Shown one piece after another: positions 36,101 to 51,100 of a DNA stretch of 64,000 nucleotides. A program made the translations under genes and the position numbers. The DNA is from Stichopus chloronotus. Its lineage: Eukaryota; Echinodermata; Holothuroidea; Aspidochirotida; Stichopodidae. The notes beneath the pieces were generated by a model that saw only the letters and a list, made by a program, of their open reading frames with translations, was not told the DNA's origin and did no database searches. Each line of letters opens with the position of its first letter. Position 1 is the stretch's first letter. The stretch is taken from contig CM037840.1 of the NCBI GenBank assembly GCA_021234535.1, positions 19,842,302-19,906,301 of the forward strand, in the 5' to 3' direction.

Positions 36101-39100
36101 TTGATGCTTTCTACATTACAGGCATGCAACATGGTAAAAACTGACACTTCTTTCCATCCCTCCAGAAATTCCTGCGTAAAGTTCAGGCATTGTTAACTGA
36201 GGCAACAACCACACAATTTGCATGTAATATGACATTCATTAATATTTCAAATATTTGTAAAGTTTAAATAACCAGTTAATTACTACATGTCAAAAACATT
36301 TTGAACAGCCGTTACAAAACTGATTTTGCATATTTTGTCCTCAAACATTCATTGCTTTGGATTATTTACTAGAACATAAATTGTTTATTATTCAAAAAAG
36401 CACCACCAGATGATCACCAGCCATAGAGAAACAAAATCACATAAAAATCAAAGTCTTCACCAAATAAATTGATTTGTAAACAACACATCCCATAGCTTGG
36501 ACCACATAAACAATAACCAAAAGGTGAATGCTCTTCTACACCTTTCATGACCTTTGAAACACAATGATATGACAGTAACCATGATGTAGGGTAATAAATA
36601 TTAAAATTGATCATCTATTGATAATCTATTGTAAGTGAAACACCAACAGTTACCATGACAACTCTGTGTTTTGAACTATGATTTTGTAACTTGGAAAATG
36701 TGAGCATAATTAAGTCAGAGAACTGCTAGACAGGATAGGTACATGCATGCATGAGTATCATCATGAATATGCATGACACTTTCATGAGTATGCATTAGCA
36801 TTCTCATTAGTATGCATTGGTATTTTCGTGAGAATGCATGAGTATTCTGAAGGCAATATGTAAAAGAAAGATGAATTTATTTGAATTACCTCAGCTGAGT
36901 AAGCAATGGATAGATTAGGATTTTTGTAATGCTTCATAAAATCCAGGTAAGTTTTCTCCCATGCAGCTGCCCTGTGGGTGCGAGGATCATCAGGCGCGTA
37001 ATTCCTCACCGGGAATGTTATCACCAGCACTGTAGCACTGATGTAGTTGGTATCTTTACAAACAAAAGTAGGAAAGAACTTATTTCAAGAGTTTGAAAAA
37101 AAAAAAAAGAGATGATCAACTGAAGTGACTATTCAATCTATAATATCAACTTACAACATACTTGATATCATTTACATTATTCCAAGCAACAAGAATGATG
37201 GGAATAAAATTCACAAATTTTCCCAAAGAATGGGAGTTTTAATAAAAGCAATCATTATAAATTGCCAAATTTGGCACTGAAAATGCACTGATGGATTGCA
37301 GAGAACTTTAATAACCTATTGTAAATATTGAATGGTACAGACAGAAAGCTGTTACCAGTTAATGCTTTATACAATTTACAAAAGAACAGATACAAAAAAA
37401 AAAATACAGAAAAGAACCCGCCAGGATTTTACCGTTGTATCCACCGAGAGCTGTCCAGGGAAAGACCGGTCCTCCAAAGGTACCTGCACAGGGCATGTGT
37501 AGTTCAGTGTTATCATCAAGTGCAGTTGGGGATCTGAAAGGTAAATAAAAATTATTCCTGAAAATAATGATAATCATTCTAAACTGAAAAGGGAGGGGAA
37601 CAGGAAGGGGGATACTGTGCATATGTGGTATCAATTTACAGTGACACTCATGCTTTTACTGCGCATTTTGTTGTTGACGTTAGCTTTCAATAACACTGAA
37701 TTCCAGATAGAGTGACAGTACCATAAAGTAGCACAAGTTTGTTCCACCTGGTACTCTATTGTACCATTGGTACTGTATTGTAGGTCACTGGTATCTGAAA
37801 ATCAATTCCCACCAACAGAGGTGTCCTTAAGTTAATTGTATACACTTGCTGGTAATCAAAATTGTGCATTGACTGTGAGAAGAACAAAGCAATTGGTTTC
37901 AGTTTATGGTTAAACAGAAGTTTAATAAGAGGCTTTTGGTTTAATAATTTGGGTAGTAACAAAATGCTGTTTATCAAGATTTTAGACAAACACTAATCAG
38001 CTGTATTGAAACTGCCACAGAAGAAATAAATAGCTCCACTAGTTAAGTGACTACAATATATCTATCTTTGCCTCATGGGCCGATAAGATGATAAAAACAG
38101 AAATCGATTATACCGTATGGTTTTGATGGTGCAGCCCAGAACTGCAGTCCACAGTTATTAAGCAAAATGAATTGGACTATGGTAAGTATTACAACATATA
38201 ATACAACATACACCAAAAATACCTTTCCATAGAATGTGATCCACCATTGGACTATATATGAGATCAGCACAAACTTAGATTCTTGAGATATCTTTAATAT
38301 GAGATTTGCACTATTTGACCACTGCTGACTTCATTTGACCTTTGACCTTTACCAAAAACAAAAGGGCTCTTGAGCTCTATATGATTTATAATCATCGTGC
38401 TAAATATGAGATTAGTCCAAGTCAACATCATATTGAGATTTTGTCTTTGTAAAGTTTTCACATTTTGACCTTTGATGACCTCAGGTGACTTTTGACTTCC
38501 ACCGTTAAAGGACAGCGTTCTTGTACTCAGTATGGCAAATACAGATACCAAGTATTGACATCAGCCCAAGCTCTGTTCTTGAGAAACTGTGTTTACAAGC
38601 AAGGTGTCCTAAACAAACACACACATACACATACACACACATAAGCCATACTGATGCCAGAGATTATGATTACAACAGAAACCAGTGTAGAAATAGAGCA
38701 CTGATCACATCCATTATCTCCCTCCCTTCTCATAACCTCCATGCCAACAGTGCCCCCCATCCCCCACCACCCCCATCCTCCATGCCAACAGTGTGAACAG
38801 TCAACAGAAGACACAGGCTTAGGGCAAATATCATCCAAGTTTAAAGCGAGTACTGAAAACTCTTCAGACTTACTCCATGCATTCAACATGTCATCACAAA
38901 GCTGACCCTAAGCTGACATCTCATGTCACAGCTATAATTTAATCACTAATGTAGTCAAAGGTTTATTTCTTCAATGAGAATCTTGTTATTCATAATTCTA
39001 TGTAACCACATCAAGATAGCCTAGTGGCTAAGGTTTCAGACTCGTAACCCAGGAGCTAGGAGTTCGTATTCATGTCAGTAACGTCCTCGGGCAAGGTACT

Positions 39101-42100
39101 CGTCTCAACTTGCTTCTCTCCACCCAGGTGCTAATTGGGACCACCATGGACCTGTGTACAACTGGCACCTTAATGGCTGCCCTATACTATCCAGGACTGT
39201 CAAAGCATACCTGGTTCCAATCAACAGGGGTAATGGATAAATAACACAAAGAGCATTGTGCAGTTATACTATTGGATTAGCTTCTAAAGAATAGACCATT
39301 ATTAGTATTAATGCAGTTTATTTCTTTACAGGCATTTAGTTTCCTTATTACCAATTGAACTTAAAGTATACAGAGGATTCTGTCACGTATTCTGAACTTT
39401 ATCACTCCCTAACATCAACCATATGATTCTGCACACTGTATAAGTTGCTTGCATTGCATTGTCTTTACAACCTACCCTGAACTCTGATATGTACCATGCA
39501 AACAAAACAACCATAAACTAATTAAACAGTTGGCCACCATACTGTACAAGTCAAGGCCAGGTATATACAAGCCACCATTTATTAGTCATGGATAAGGGAA
39601 AAATATCACATACTGTACATTAAATCTGAAACCTACAGTACTGCAAATAAGTACTGGGTGGTTACGGTCAATGAATGAGAAAGGTACTGTAGCGGGGGAT
39701 TGTGCTTGAATACTCACATTACATATATTAAAGTATTTACTTCCTTTACACCACTAGTCAGGAATCTCACTAGGTGACACCAAATGTTGACTATACACTG
39801 CCAAGTACGTCACTTCCAAAATTCCCTGAATTACAGACATGCAAACCACGCAGGAGGTGTGTACTTGACAATTCCTGAAAGACAAACCTGTACACCTGGG
39901 GTCAAAGTCTGGTTTTGTAGGTCTCAATGAGCATGTTGTGTAAAGTGATCAAAGTGTAGTTTTGTAAGTCTCATCGAGTGTGTTGTGTAAAGTGATCTAA
40001 ACCCAAGGCTTAACCCATCATACTAGTAAAGACATTCTTTGACAGAAGATTCTTGTTACATATGGGAGTTCAGACCTTCACTCACTGAGTGAGTTCCCTG
40101 AGTGAGTTTTGTTGAATTTTATGGAGTCCTGTACCTACAGTAGGTGTACAGGTGGCTATGTGTTGATGTTTTTCACCACCAACGAGTTGAGGGAGTCATG
40201 TGAGAGGGGAATGTACACCTATAACCCGAAGAAAGGATAATGTCAAGAACAGTTCACCCTCAAGTTTCATGCTTAAGTCACTTCTCTTGTAGTTTAATGA
40301 AATAAAGCAAGACAAATGTCACTGGGTGATGTTGTCAATTCATAGAATATCAGAAAATCTCGAAAATACCAAACCAATTTCAACAAAAAAGAAATACCTG
40401 CTTGCTTTATACCTTTGAATAAAGCTAGGGTGAGAGGATCACAACTGACGTACGCTGCTTTGTTTCCAAGATACCTACACAGAGATTAATACATTTGTCA
40501 ATTGAAACGGGCTTGAGATTTGTATAACTTCCACAGAAAAGCCCTTTGCAAAAGGTATCAGACAATGGATACCACTACATAACAAGTGTTAAGAAAAAAA
40601 TAATAACTGAGAGCATCCAGAGGGTAAAAGCATGGGACCATAATCATAAAGAGTAAAGGTCAATGTAGGTGAAAAAAAATGTGCCAGGCGGTGAACTGAA
40701 AATTTGCACCAACAATGGATGGGCAGGATCCTGAAAGACAGTCTTCACTGGTTAAACATTACAGTACATAGATAGTCCTACAGTATTTGGTAGACCTTAC
40801 TGTACATGTTCAGGTACTTCGTAAACCTACTGCAGCAACCTTTCAAAATCAAGGGGCCACATTGCCACCGTTGAACTTGGAAGCAGACCACACAGGCTGC
40901 AAGCACACCCTCTACTTTCCTTCTCTTTGTGCTGTTTCTGCCCAGAAACATGTACTGTAACATTTGATGAGAAAACAGAATTGTACGACTGCAGTATTGG
41001 TGTGCTTGTAGACATATCTTTGGCATGGCAAATGCAAAAAAATGATGTAACTTGTAATTTGCAGTACTGTATCAGCATATGAGTAGAACTAGTGTAAGAT
41101 TTGATGACAAAATAATCGAAAGCTTTTACTTTGCTTTTTAAACTTTTCCTCTTTCATTCCTGTATTTCCTATTCTCTTTGTTTTTCGTTCAAAAAGAGGT
41201 ATACTGTAAGAGCCGCATGACACTTTACTGCGACCGCATTTGGCCCGCAGGTTGGCCACCCCTGTACTAAAGGTTTATAAAGGGCAGTCCTATGGTATTG
41301 CATCTTCTCTCCCCTGTGTCCTCAGTACTAGTACTCAGAAACTACTTGTGCCATAACTACCACGTACAAATATATAATGTTAGAGCTGGAGCAGGAATTA
41401 TTGTATAAGCAAATGTAGAGTCCCAAGCTGAGCGTTGGTAGATTAGAATTCTTGCTAATGATCTAAATTGCCAGACATACAGTAGGCTACTGTATGCCCT
41501 ATTGAGAAAAACAAGGAAAAAATATAGACTACAATAGATTCATCAGACTTGGAAAAATGGTCTTCCTGACTGGTTTACAGTAGACATGACTGCATGGAAA
41601 GTGGAGTGAAATCCAGTTGTGACACTATAGTAGAAGTGAGTGACCCAGCCAAGATTATTGCAATGGTAACACTCACTGAAGGTGGATACTAAGGTATAGT
41701 TTATTCTAGGCTGTCAACATTCACACACACGAAGTCAATCGTTATTTTCTAAGCACAACAGTTCTCTGCTAAATCTCTACTTCCTGGTCATGATTAGTCT
41801 ATAAATATTTTATGGCCTCACTGTTATATATACAGTAACCTACATAACTACTGAAGTTTTGTTCAAATTCAGTCATTTCTTTTTTCTTTCTTTGTTTTCA
41901 TGGACGATCAGGATACGCTCCATACAAGTCAGAACTAAGTAGTACCAGCAAACTTGGCCTTTGTAGCTTCAAGTTGATAACTTGAACAAATTCCAAAAAC
42001 ACAAAAACACAAAAACACAGTAAAAGGTGACTAATCCACCTGTGACTGTTCTTGAACTGAAGGATTTAAAAAACCACACGTATGGTGAATAAACTCAGCA

Positions 42101-45100
42101 AACCACAAAAGAAATGACTTAAAAGAATAAAGAAGTGTATTACAAACACCAGGAAGCACTATAGCTGTATCAGGTATAAGTTCTGCTAAAGACGGTGTTT
42201 GCTCAGATAATTATTAACTGGAGTAAGGATATTCACTGATGAGGAAAGTCCTCTACTACCATGACTCTTTCAAGAGTGACCAAGTCTTCAACCCAAGGAG
42301 ATGGTGGTAGTAGGCGGGGGGGGGGGGGGGGGGGGGGAAGAGGCAGGGGTTACAAGGAGAAATATTTGATCATACTACAGGTATTATGGAGGGGATAAGT
42401 TACATAAAAGACCTGATCACCTACAGCTAAACCAACAATTGATGTGAAAAGCACCTCCTAAATGGTCCACAAATATATTGAAATTGTGACGTATTCTAGC
42501 AAAAAAAGTTTAAGACAACCTTGTGCATTCATAGCTACTGTATAGCACAAAGACACAAAAGTTGCACAACAGTACTGTTTTGCCCCCTCTTGCATCTGTG
42601 CTTGGAAAAAAAATATACATGCTTCCAAAAAAAAAACCCTCTGGGCATATATGATTCTCAAATGTCCTTGAAATATAGGCTAAATATGAACAAAGGATTT
42701 ACGTAAGACATATCATAGGAGTCGATCTCTTGACGTCACAAATTCCCATACTTAGGAAATGTTTACTCATGATGCACCTGCAAGACATATTCATATGCCT
42801 GTAAACTTGTCAATGTTTGATGGATTTTGATGAAGTTGTGGATATTATTAACATTTCCAATGCACCCAATATATCCAAAATGTGATTTTCATGTCACATG
42901 ACCTTTTACAGCTGATATTAAAGGTGAGAAGGAAATTTCCACTTACGAAGTGCAGGCCATGATGTGATCATGAAAATCTGCCAGGACGTCAAAAAAGGGT
43001 TGATATACTTTATCCAAATTTGCGTGGTCATTTTGGAAATAGTTCAGCACACTGACAATGGTGCAATTGTTGTTTTCCGGGGCCAAAGGAGCATAACAAA
43101 TGTCTTCAAGGGTGATGTTCTTTTCATCTGGTGGATAGTATACTGTCAGGTTAGCAATAGAGTTCTGCAAATCCAGGACCTGGAATCAGCCATTTCAAAT
43201 ACAAAAAAAAGAATAAACTTTGTTATCAGTTAAAAATTTTCAAAACATATGCCCAACTTCCCCAAAATATAGGCACTTTATGGGACAAATATGGGTGGAT
43301 CTTTATAGATCAGAGGAAAATTAGGTACCGCAACGCTAGTTGCTGATATTTGAAAATCTAATGTAACATTTCGTTTTGTCTCATTATTTACCAGTTTGCA
43401 TCTAAGATCTTCGCAGTTTATGATACATTTTTGCTTTTTTTCCTTTTGTCCATCTTACAAAGTCTTATCACAAATGTTTGTATGGAAAATTTTGGACTTA
43501 ACCATGCATACGTACTATAGGCCACAGTATGTGTCATGACAAGAGCTATTAATTGCATAATGTTACTTGGTACTACAGTAATATTATAAATCAACATCAG
43601 GTCAACCACCATGTGAATCATTTATTTAGGTTGTTTGGGCAGATATTCTGATATGCAGCGATACAACTGTGAAGAGTACCAATGGTGCAGAGCCTCAGTG
43701 ACTTCAAAAGTATCTAATAAAGTCAAAGCAGTTCCTTGAGTTGAATAAAAATCATTTTCATGTTTCTTAGAATTTTGAAGAGAGTGACCGCATGGCAATT
43801 TGCTCATGATTAGAATCATTGGTTATGTTTCACATCCGATAATTTAAAAAGAACTGTCTTTTTTTTTTTAATTTTTCACTCTGGTTTGCACTGGATGTGT
43901 GCATATAGTTGTACTAATGTGGAAAAGTGTCATGTCACAAATTTTCCCAAACCAAATTTCAATAATTATTTACCCACTCATTGATATTCATTTGTAGCCT
44001 ACAGTATGTGACACAATATGCTGTTAGTCTGACCATCTCTCAGTAGAATCCTATGTAAAGGAAACCTAACAGAACTGGAGATATTTACTGAATTTCATGA
44101 AACAACTCAAGTGCCCTTTTAAATGTTTAAACTCCTTTCCAGTTTTGTAACTTCAGTGTTGGTTTTAAATACATCCAACAAATGATTTTGCACTGACAGA
44201 AGTATTAAAAAGCAGCATAGCCACAGACTATCTGTTGATAAAAATAGGCTTCAAACGCACTACGCAGAGCATGAATAAAACTAGTTAGACTGAACCGGTA
44301 TCCCTTGATTAGCTACAACCTCATGCAGGTTTGGGGGTATAGGAAGAAACACAAGTATGTTTTGTGCTTATGGCTCAAAAGCTGAGGGTATTGCAAACAT
44401 TGGATGTTATTCTGAAGATGATGGATCTTGCACACATCGGACAATGAAGATGTAATAAAAGGTGAACTGTAAGTGCAATAAACAGAATTCTGCTGCCAGT
44501 TGGCAAGGAAACTAGGACCAAAATCATCCATACATATGTAACTACACGACATTAATAAGCTCAACTAGTTTCCACCACATACCTGATGCAAGATGGTTTT
44601 GTTCAACACGGGTCCAAACGTATAATTATGGTAGTACGGCAGTTGAGTGTAATTGTAGGCTTTTGTGTGGGGAGCTGTTATAATCAACTGCTCTGAACGG
44701 TAAAATGGTCCAAACTTTGCATCAAAGTAGTCCTTCTGGAGCCGAGCCTCACTTTCTGGAGGTGACCACAGTTCCACTGGATCTGTAATGACCTACCCAA
44801 AACAAGCAAAGGTATGTTAACACAAAGACTGTATTCAGAATCATATTCTCAGGTCTGAAAGCGATAAAATATAATTGTTTTATAAAAAAAATCTATCTAT
44901 GAGTGCTAAATGGCAGATTACTGGCAGGATAGTAGCATTCCTTTTGAGAAAAACTGTAAGTTTCCAACAGATAAAAATTTGGTAACTTGTCATTCAAGCA
45001 TAATTAGATCACCCGAACTTTCAACAATTTAAGTGATGCCCTTTCTGTAGCTCAACGTTTTGAGAAGACGTTCAGAGCCATTGCTGATGAAATTTATTGA

Positions 45101-48100
45101 TGAGACTGAATGATCTATTAACAATGATTAAAGCTTTTTGCAAAGTATAGCAATACTGTACCTCCCTTTCAAATATTGTGTTGACAGTGACAGCGAATTG
45201 TAATTCAACTCCTGTTGGCAGTCAGTCAATATCTATTCTGCTGTAATTCTTCCAAAAAAGATGCTAATATGTTAATTGAAAGACAAAGCCTTTAGTTGGA
45301 TGGATTCAATAATTGGGTACTCACCGTTAACATGAACATGCCACAGGTCAGTCCAATGACCACAATCACACTAACAAAGATTACAGGGAATGGATTAGAG
45401 GCAACAAAATGACCCAGACCTCCGAAAACCTTCCTCAAGATTCTGTCGATGAACTCGCCCATTGCTTCTTGGCATCCAATTTTGAATTTCTCCTTGCTTA
45501 GGTCAGATGAAGAATACCTCTGGAAGATGTTGAAGAGGACCAGGAGGCTGGTGAAGACCACCACAAATGCCAGCCAGCTTATGAGGGTGTAGAACATGAA
45601 ACAATCCATGGAAAGTATTATACAAGGGGGAGGAGTAGGTGGTGGTGGAATCACTGGAGGACAAGCTTTGGGACAATCCTGACAGCTGCACGGTTCAGAA
45701 ACATTCCCTACACCTTTATCACATGGGTGAATGGTGAGATTCAAAGGAACAAACACCAGAGGTTCTGGAGCTGAGTTATTCCTCAACACGTAATCGAAAG
45801 TAAATGGTGTCTGGCCGTTGCTTGTGTCTCCAATAAAGTTGAGCCATCTCTGGGCAGAGCAGTGGGCAGCGCCATACGTCCCACAGTAGAGGGTCATGAC
45901 CTTTTGGTTAGTGCTAGGAAAATTGACATCCTTACATGCATTGTACATTCCATTGGCAAAGGCGCCCTCTAAATGTACTTCCACCTCGACCACAGACTCA
46001 TTCCCCTGAATCTTACCTCTCTCTTCCAGATCAGACGGCGGAGTGTACGGATTGGTTTTTGTGACGTTCATAAATACACTTTGATTTTGGCTACAGGTGG
46101 TGGAACAGATCAAGTTTAAAAAGTTACGGTAACAAGAAGGACAACGATCTAACGTTTGTTGAGCGAGCTGGACGTTGGTCAATAAGGTATTCAGACCATC
46201 AGGGTCACAGCAAGTGTAAGTCGGTTCACCCTCTGGAGCGACCATCCATGGACAAAGTTCAGCGAGAATTTCCAGGCCTCTTTCATCTTTGAGTTCAGGA
46301 GCACGGCCATTATAGTAGCATGGTACTGGTTTTTCATTCCTTGTGCCGCAATTACCATATGTCATGCAGTAACCATTTTGATGTTTACGATTATCTGAAT
46401 GAACCTGCAATTGCACAAATGAGAGAGAGAAGTTTACTTTGAGTGAGTTGTATCGTATTAATTAGTTTGTGATGTTAATGACATCCACTGTTAACTACTG
46501 TGACACAGCTAGGTCGAATACAGTAACACTTGATCAACTTCAGAGTGAAAAATGAAAACTGAAATTCCTAATTTTTACCAGTTTCTAACCTTTGGAGAGT
46601 GTACGGTACCTGTACTATATGCTTTGGACTCATTTGAGAAATGACTACTGTATGTACAGTACAGAGAATGGCATCCAAAGTGTTCTGAGCAAGTGCGGGA
46701 CCTACAGTAAAAAAGCCTGAAATGCAGTAAACTTAAACATTCATACAGTACAGTGTACTCAACAACAGTCATACCTGTACAGTACACTCAGAAGCATACA
46801 GTACACTCCAAAACAATCACACACTACTGTATGCTCATAAACAGTCCTACAGTACAGTATAATCAGAAACAGTCACACAGTATGTTCATAAACATTCAAA
46901 AACATGTACTCAAAAAATTCATACAGTATACTTAAAAATTCATTGAGTATGCTCAAAAATATTCATACAGTATGCACTGAAGAATTTCTTATCATACAAT
47001 ATTTTGCAATTGTAACTGTAATATTAATTAAAATAGCATGTGCTTAAAACCTATGTATGCCCACAGTATGATTCATTGATCAAATCACTTCCATTTCAAA
47101 CTTAGATTACAAAGGAAACAAAAAGGTTGTGAAGATGCTACCAATAGTTTGTTCACCTCATTAGAGATAATAGCAGAAATATAGTACAGTACAATGATGA
47201 TAATAAACGATATAAATAGGTCTGTATCTTAATTAAACTTGAGGTAATAAAGCGTGTTTCACAGTAGAGGCACAGTCAGGGCAAAGACAAATCATGAAGT
47301 GTAGAACTACAGTGACTTCAATCGTAGAACCCAGTTTTAAATCATACTATTTACACTGTAATAAAACATGAGTGTGTACTATACAGTACTCACCCTCTGT
47401 ACTCTGTAATGTAGTTATATGGCATCTGAATCACATTAGGATAGTATACTAGTTGTACTTCAAGTTGAAAAAAGGATTTTTCCATTTTGCTGATTTCATT
47501 TTCTCTTCTATTTTCTAATTTTTTTTTGTCTTTTCACAGAGCTGTGTTTTGTTTTGTGTGTTGTACCACGATCCAGAGTATATATCCAATCAGTGCTATG
47601 AACATGCATACCCGAGTCATTCACTACAAAACATCTACAGTTTGACACTGAAATAAATGATCTGGGTGAGCTTTGACTGACTTAGCGTGAACTCTGCGGT
47701 AAATCTTGAAACAGGTTCTCCATCAATATAGAAGTAACGATATTTAGTTATAGATGTAGTAGCCAGTATATTATCGATATTTTTCCATATTATAGTATTT
47801 TCTTATCGATATGGTTCCAAGGTAGATATCAATAATATTCCTAAAAACGGAATATACATATTATCGATAATATCGATATACCACTACTGCTTACTGGAAG
47901 ACAGTGTTTGGTGACGTGTCACTGGCCTCAAGTTCATACTGTACAGTAAGAGTGCAGAAGTACAGTAAGACACGCAGTATAAACATTACACTAAAAGTCC
48001 TTCAGACATGGTTTTATAGTCAGTATTGAACAGACTGGTCTACTAAGATGTGTGCACAGAGTACTGTACCAATTTGTGTTATTCATCAGGGTTGAACACA

Positions 48101-51100
48101 CTCATACTGCACACTGAGTCAAGTGAATCCATTCAACATAGGTCAATGGGTCAGTAGAGCTGAATGGATAATTATTATCTTAATACCGTACAGTAAAATA
48201 CAACTGATACTGTCAAGGCTTTACTGATATAATTTTAATGAAATTTATGGCACAACAGTACCTCCAATATGTAAATTAATCATTCAACAGTAGTTTTTTA
48301 CAAAGGAAATACCTGCTAAAGAGAATTATGATTCGGCAGTTCAAATTGGATGATTGAATGCATTGAACAATTTAGTTATTCAATTACTGTAGGGCAGACT
48401 TTTCAAAGTAATACAAACTTGTGGCACTAACTTTATGATACATTGCTGTGTTACAGTACTGTACACTGTATACACCTCAGCACTGCACAGAGGGTCTGTA
48501 ATGTTTCAGTCCTAAAACTGCTAACTTCAACTGCATTCCAACAACCAGAGACCACTACTTACTGTAACTGTACAAAATACATACTGCACAGTACAGTACA
48601 AAGGGTACAGTACATCTTGTTCAGGAAACAACCAAAGCAAACAGTTCAGTGCAGAAGGTCATATTAAAACATCCAGACAGCCCACAGTTACAGTACAGTT
48701 GGAACAAAGTTTTGTCGCTTAGCAACTGCCACCATACTACAGTGTATACAGTCACGAGAATTGCAGATCTGACATAGGAAAAAGTTATAGTGCTATACTG
48801 AAGCCTATCTCATATCAGGGTGAACATGTAGCACCAAGATACTGAACGTTTGTTGTAAACTGTAAAATGTGGTTCCGGTATTTCTGAAAGACATTTAAAT
48901 GAAAAGCGATGTCCATGGGTGAACAGGGTACACAATTCGCGGATGTCAGGCCACTAACATTTCTGTCGGCTTACTGAATTTCACCAAAACACATCTGCTT
49001 GCTTGATCGTCCTGCCGATGACCAAACTGTTGGTTAGTGGTTATTCCGCGAGATTGGGATGAATGTCTGCCTACTGTACTTATCATCACTTGACAGAAAT
49101 TTTAGATTCCTACCCATACAGTATGTTACACAAAATGGAAAATTTACAGGTAGAAAAAGTAAGTTGATCTACCCATAAACAAGGGAAATATGGCAATTTT
49201 TGGCTAATTTTGTTGGGGTAATTTTTTACTAAGAGTTACCACTGTTAGAATTGCGAGCAAATCTTTTTATACTCAGTGCAAAGACTTTTTTGATCTCTAG
49301 CCCTGAACGCTATACATAGCAATTTAGCAAACCCTGTCCAGTATGGTACACGTGCATACTGCATTATTTATAACCGATTTCATTGAGATGCTGGTAAACC
49401 ATGCCTTCAATGCATAATGACTGACAGCTTGGAAGCTATCATGTACAAGGCCATAGTGGTATACCAAAAATATTTCTCACTATTTTCATTAACCAGTCAC
49501 ACTTGAAGTTTACCAGTTTTGTGTTGTACTGTAGATGGGGTCTATTTCCCAAGGCTTGGGCCACTGTCAGGGCCACCGAAAAAAAAAATAGAACTTTTTA
49601 ACTTCAGTTTTTAACTTTCCTTTTTCTAAGCAACTCTGTTTTCTTAAAATTTTGTAGCATGCTTGAAGGTTCATGCAAGCAGCAAAAATCTCACATGATT
49701 TACAGTAGGGGGGTTTCTATGCAACAGCTTTGCCACGAACAGCCCAGCATTATGCATAAATACGAAAACCATTTTAGAATGACATGCTCTCAAAATTATC
49801 TCGGTTGGAACGAGAACAGCATAAAAAAAAATGACTTGAATACAATGTTAATTATTGGAATTACTATATATGTATTGCTGACATTTTTGTAATGAATGCA
49901 ATTTATGAACTCCTGAAAGGAAGGAAACTCAGTCTCAAAAAAACTTAGTTGGATTTCACAACCAGCATTGTGCTCTTCACATACTGTTTGTGCTGTAGAA
50001 AGCCTCCACAGGGAAGCAACTTGAACATCGATGGTCGAAATTAACGAAAACAGTTCAGTCCGTCATGAATACCAAAAACATTTCTTTGACATGTGCAAAA
50101 CACCCTTATTAACTAAACAATCTGCAATATATTCAAAACTTCAATATTAACGTAAATTGAAAGGTTTTATCTTACCAGCTGTTCTTCTCCACAAATAGGG
50201 CCTGGGACTTTCGCTGTTGCCGAACATGTACAATGTACATGCTGTACTGTATGAGAGGAGCCTAACCTACACATTGCTACTGAACTAATTTACAATCCTT
50301 CCTGATGGCAGGGCTTAAGATTTTCAAACAATTTTTCATTCAAAGTGTTTATGCACGTTTTATATGTGGTCCGATAGTGCTAAGCTTAAGATAGGTCATT
50401 ATAAATACAGTAGGATGGCATGTTTTCTGTCAAAAAACAGTACATTAACTTTAAATATTTAACAAGTTTTTCACCATATATAACAAAGTTACCAGAAAGA
50501 ATCAAAACGTCTGACTCAAAAGTCAATCCGAACCTACTGTACTAGGGATAAAACCAATCTCAATCATACATTTGCCTGTATAGACATGGGGAATGAGTGA
50601 AGGAAGTCACAGGCACTCCTTAAAACTTTTTCTTTGATTTCCTACTTACCGTTCAACCATCCTCTTTCCCATCAACTTTCAGTATTCCAAAGGCATTTCA
50701 TTTTGCTGTGACTGAGTGGACAAAGTTGGTGGCATTTGATGAAAATGCTTAGCAAGTGGGAGTTTTGATCTCTGGGTGGGTCACAGTGAGATTTTTTACC
50801 CAAGAATACAGTATGTAATCTACAGTTTTCCATTTTCATCTGGACCGCTTTTTTTTTTTTTAAAGGTACCAAATTTTTTAAGTTGGTCACCCACATGTGG
50901 AATTGTAATAATTAAGCAATTGGATGCTTTCTCCACACTTTTGTGGTCACTTTGCATAAAAAAAATAAAAGTCCTTCAAAAATAAAAGTCCTTCAAGGCC
51001 AAGCTGGGGATTAAATCTTTCCTTCACACCCAAGTTTCAACATCATGATGGAATGATTATCACCCCTCACAGATCTTGGTGCAAAATGATATGGGACCCA

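Noticed and set aside
40412..40473. Exon-like 62-nt minus-strand segment reading [20 protein letters not shown] between good splice signals
   Set aside because: Its length breaks the NPC1 frame between exons 4 and 5, those exons already align to human NPC1 without a gap, and I recognise no protein family in it.
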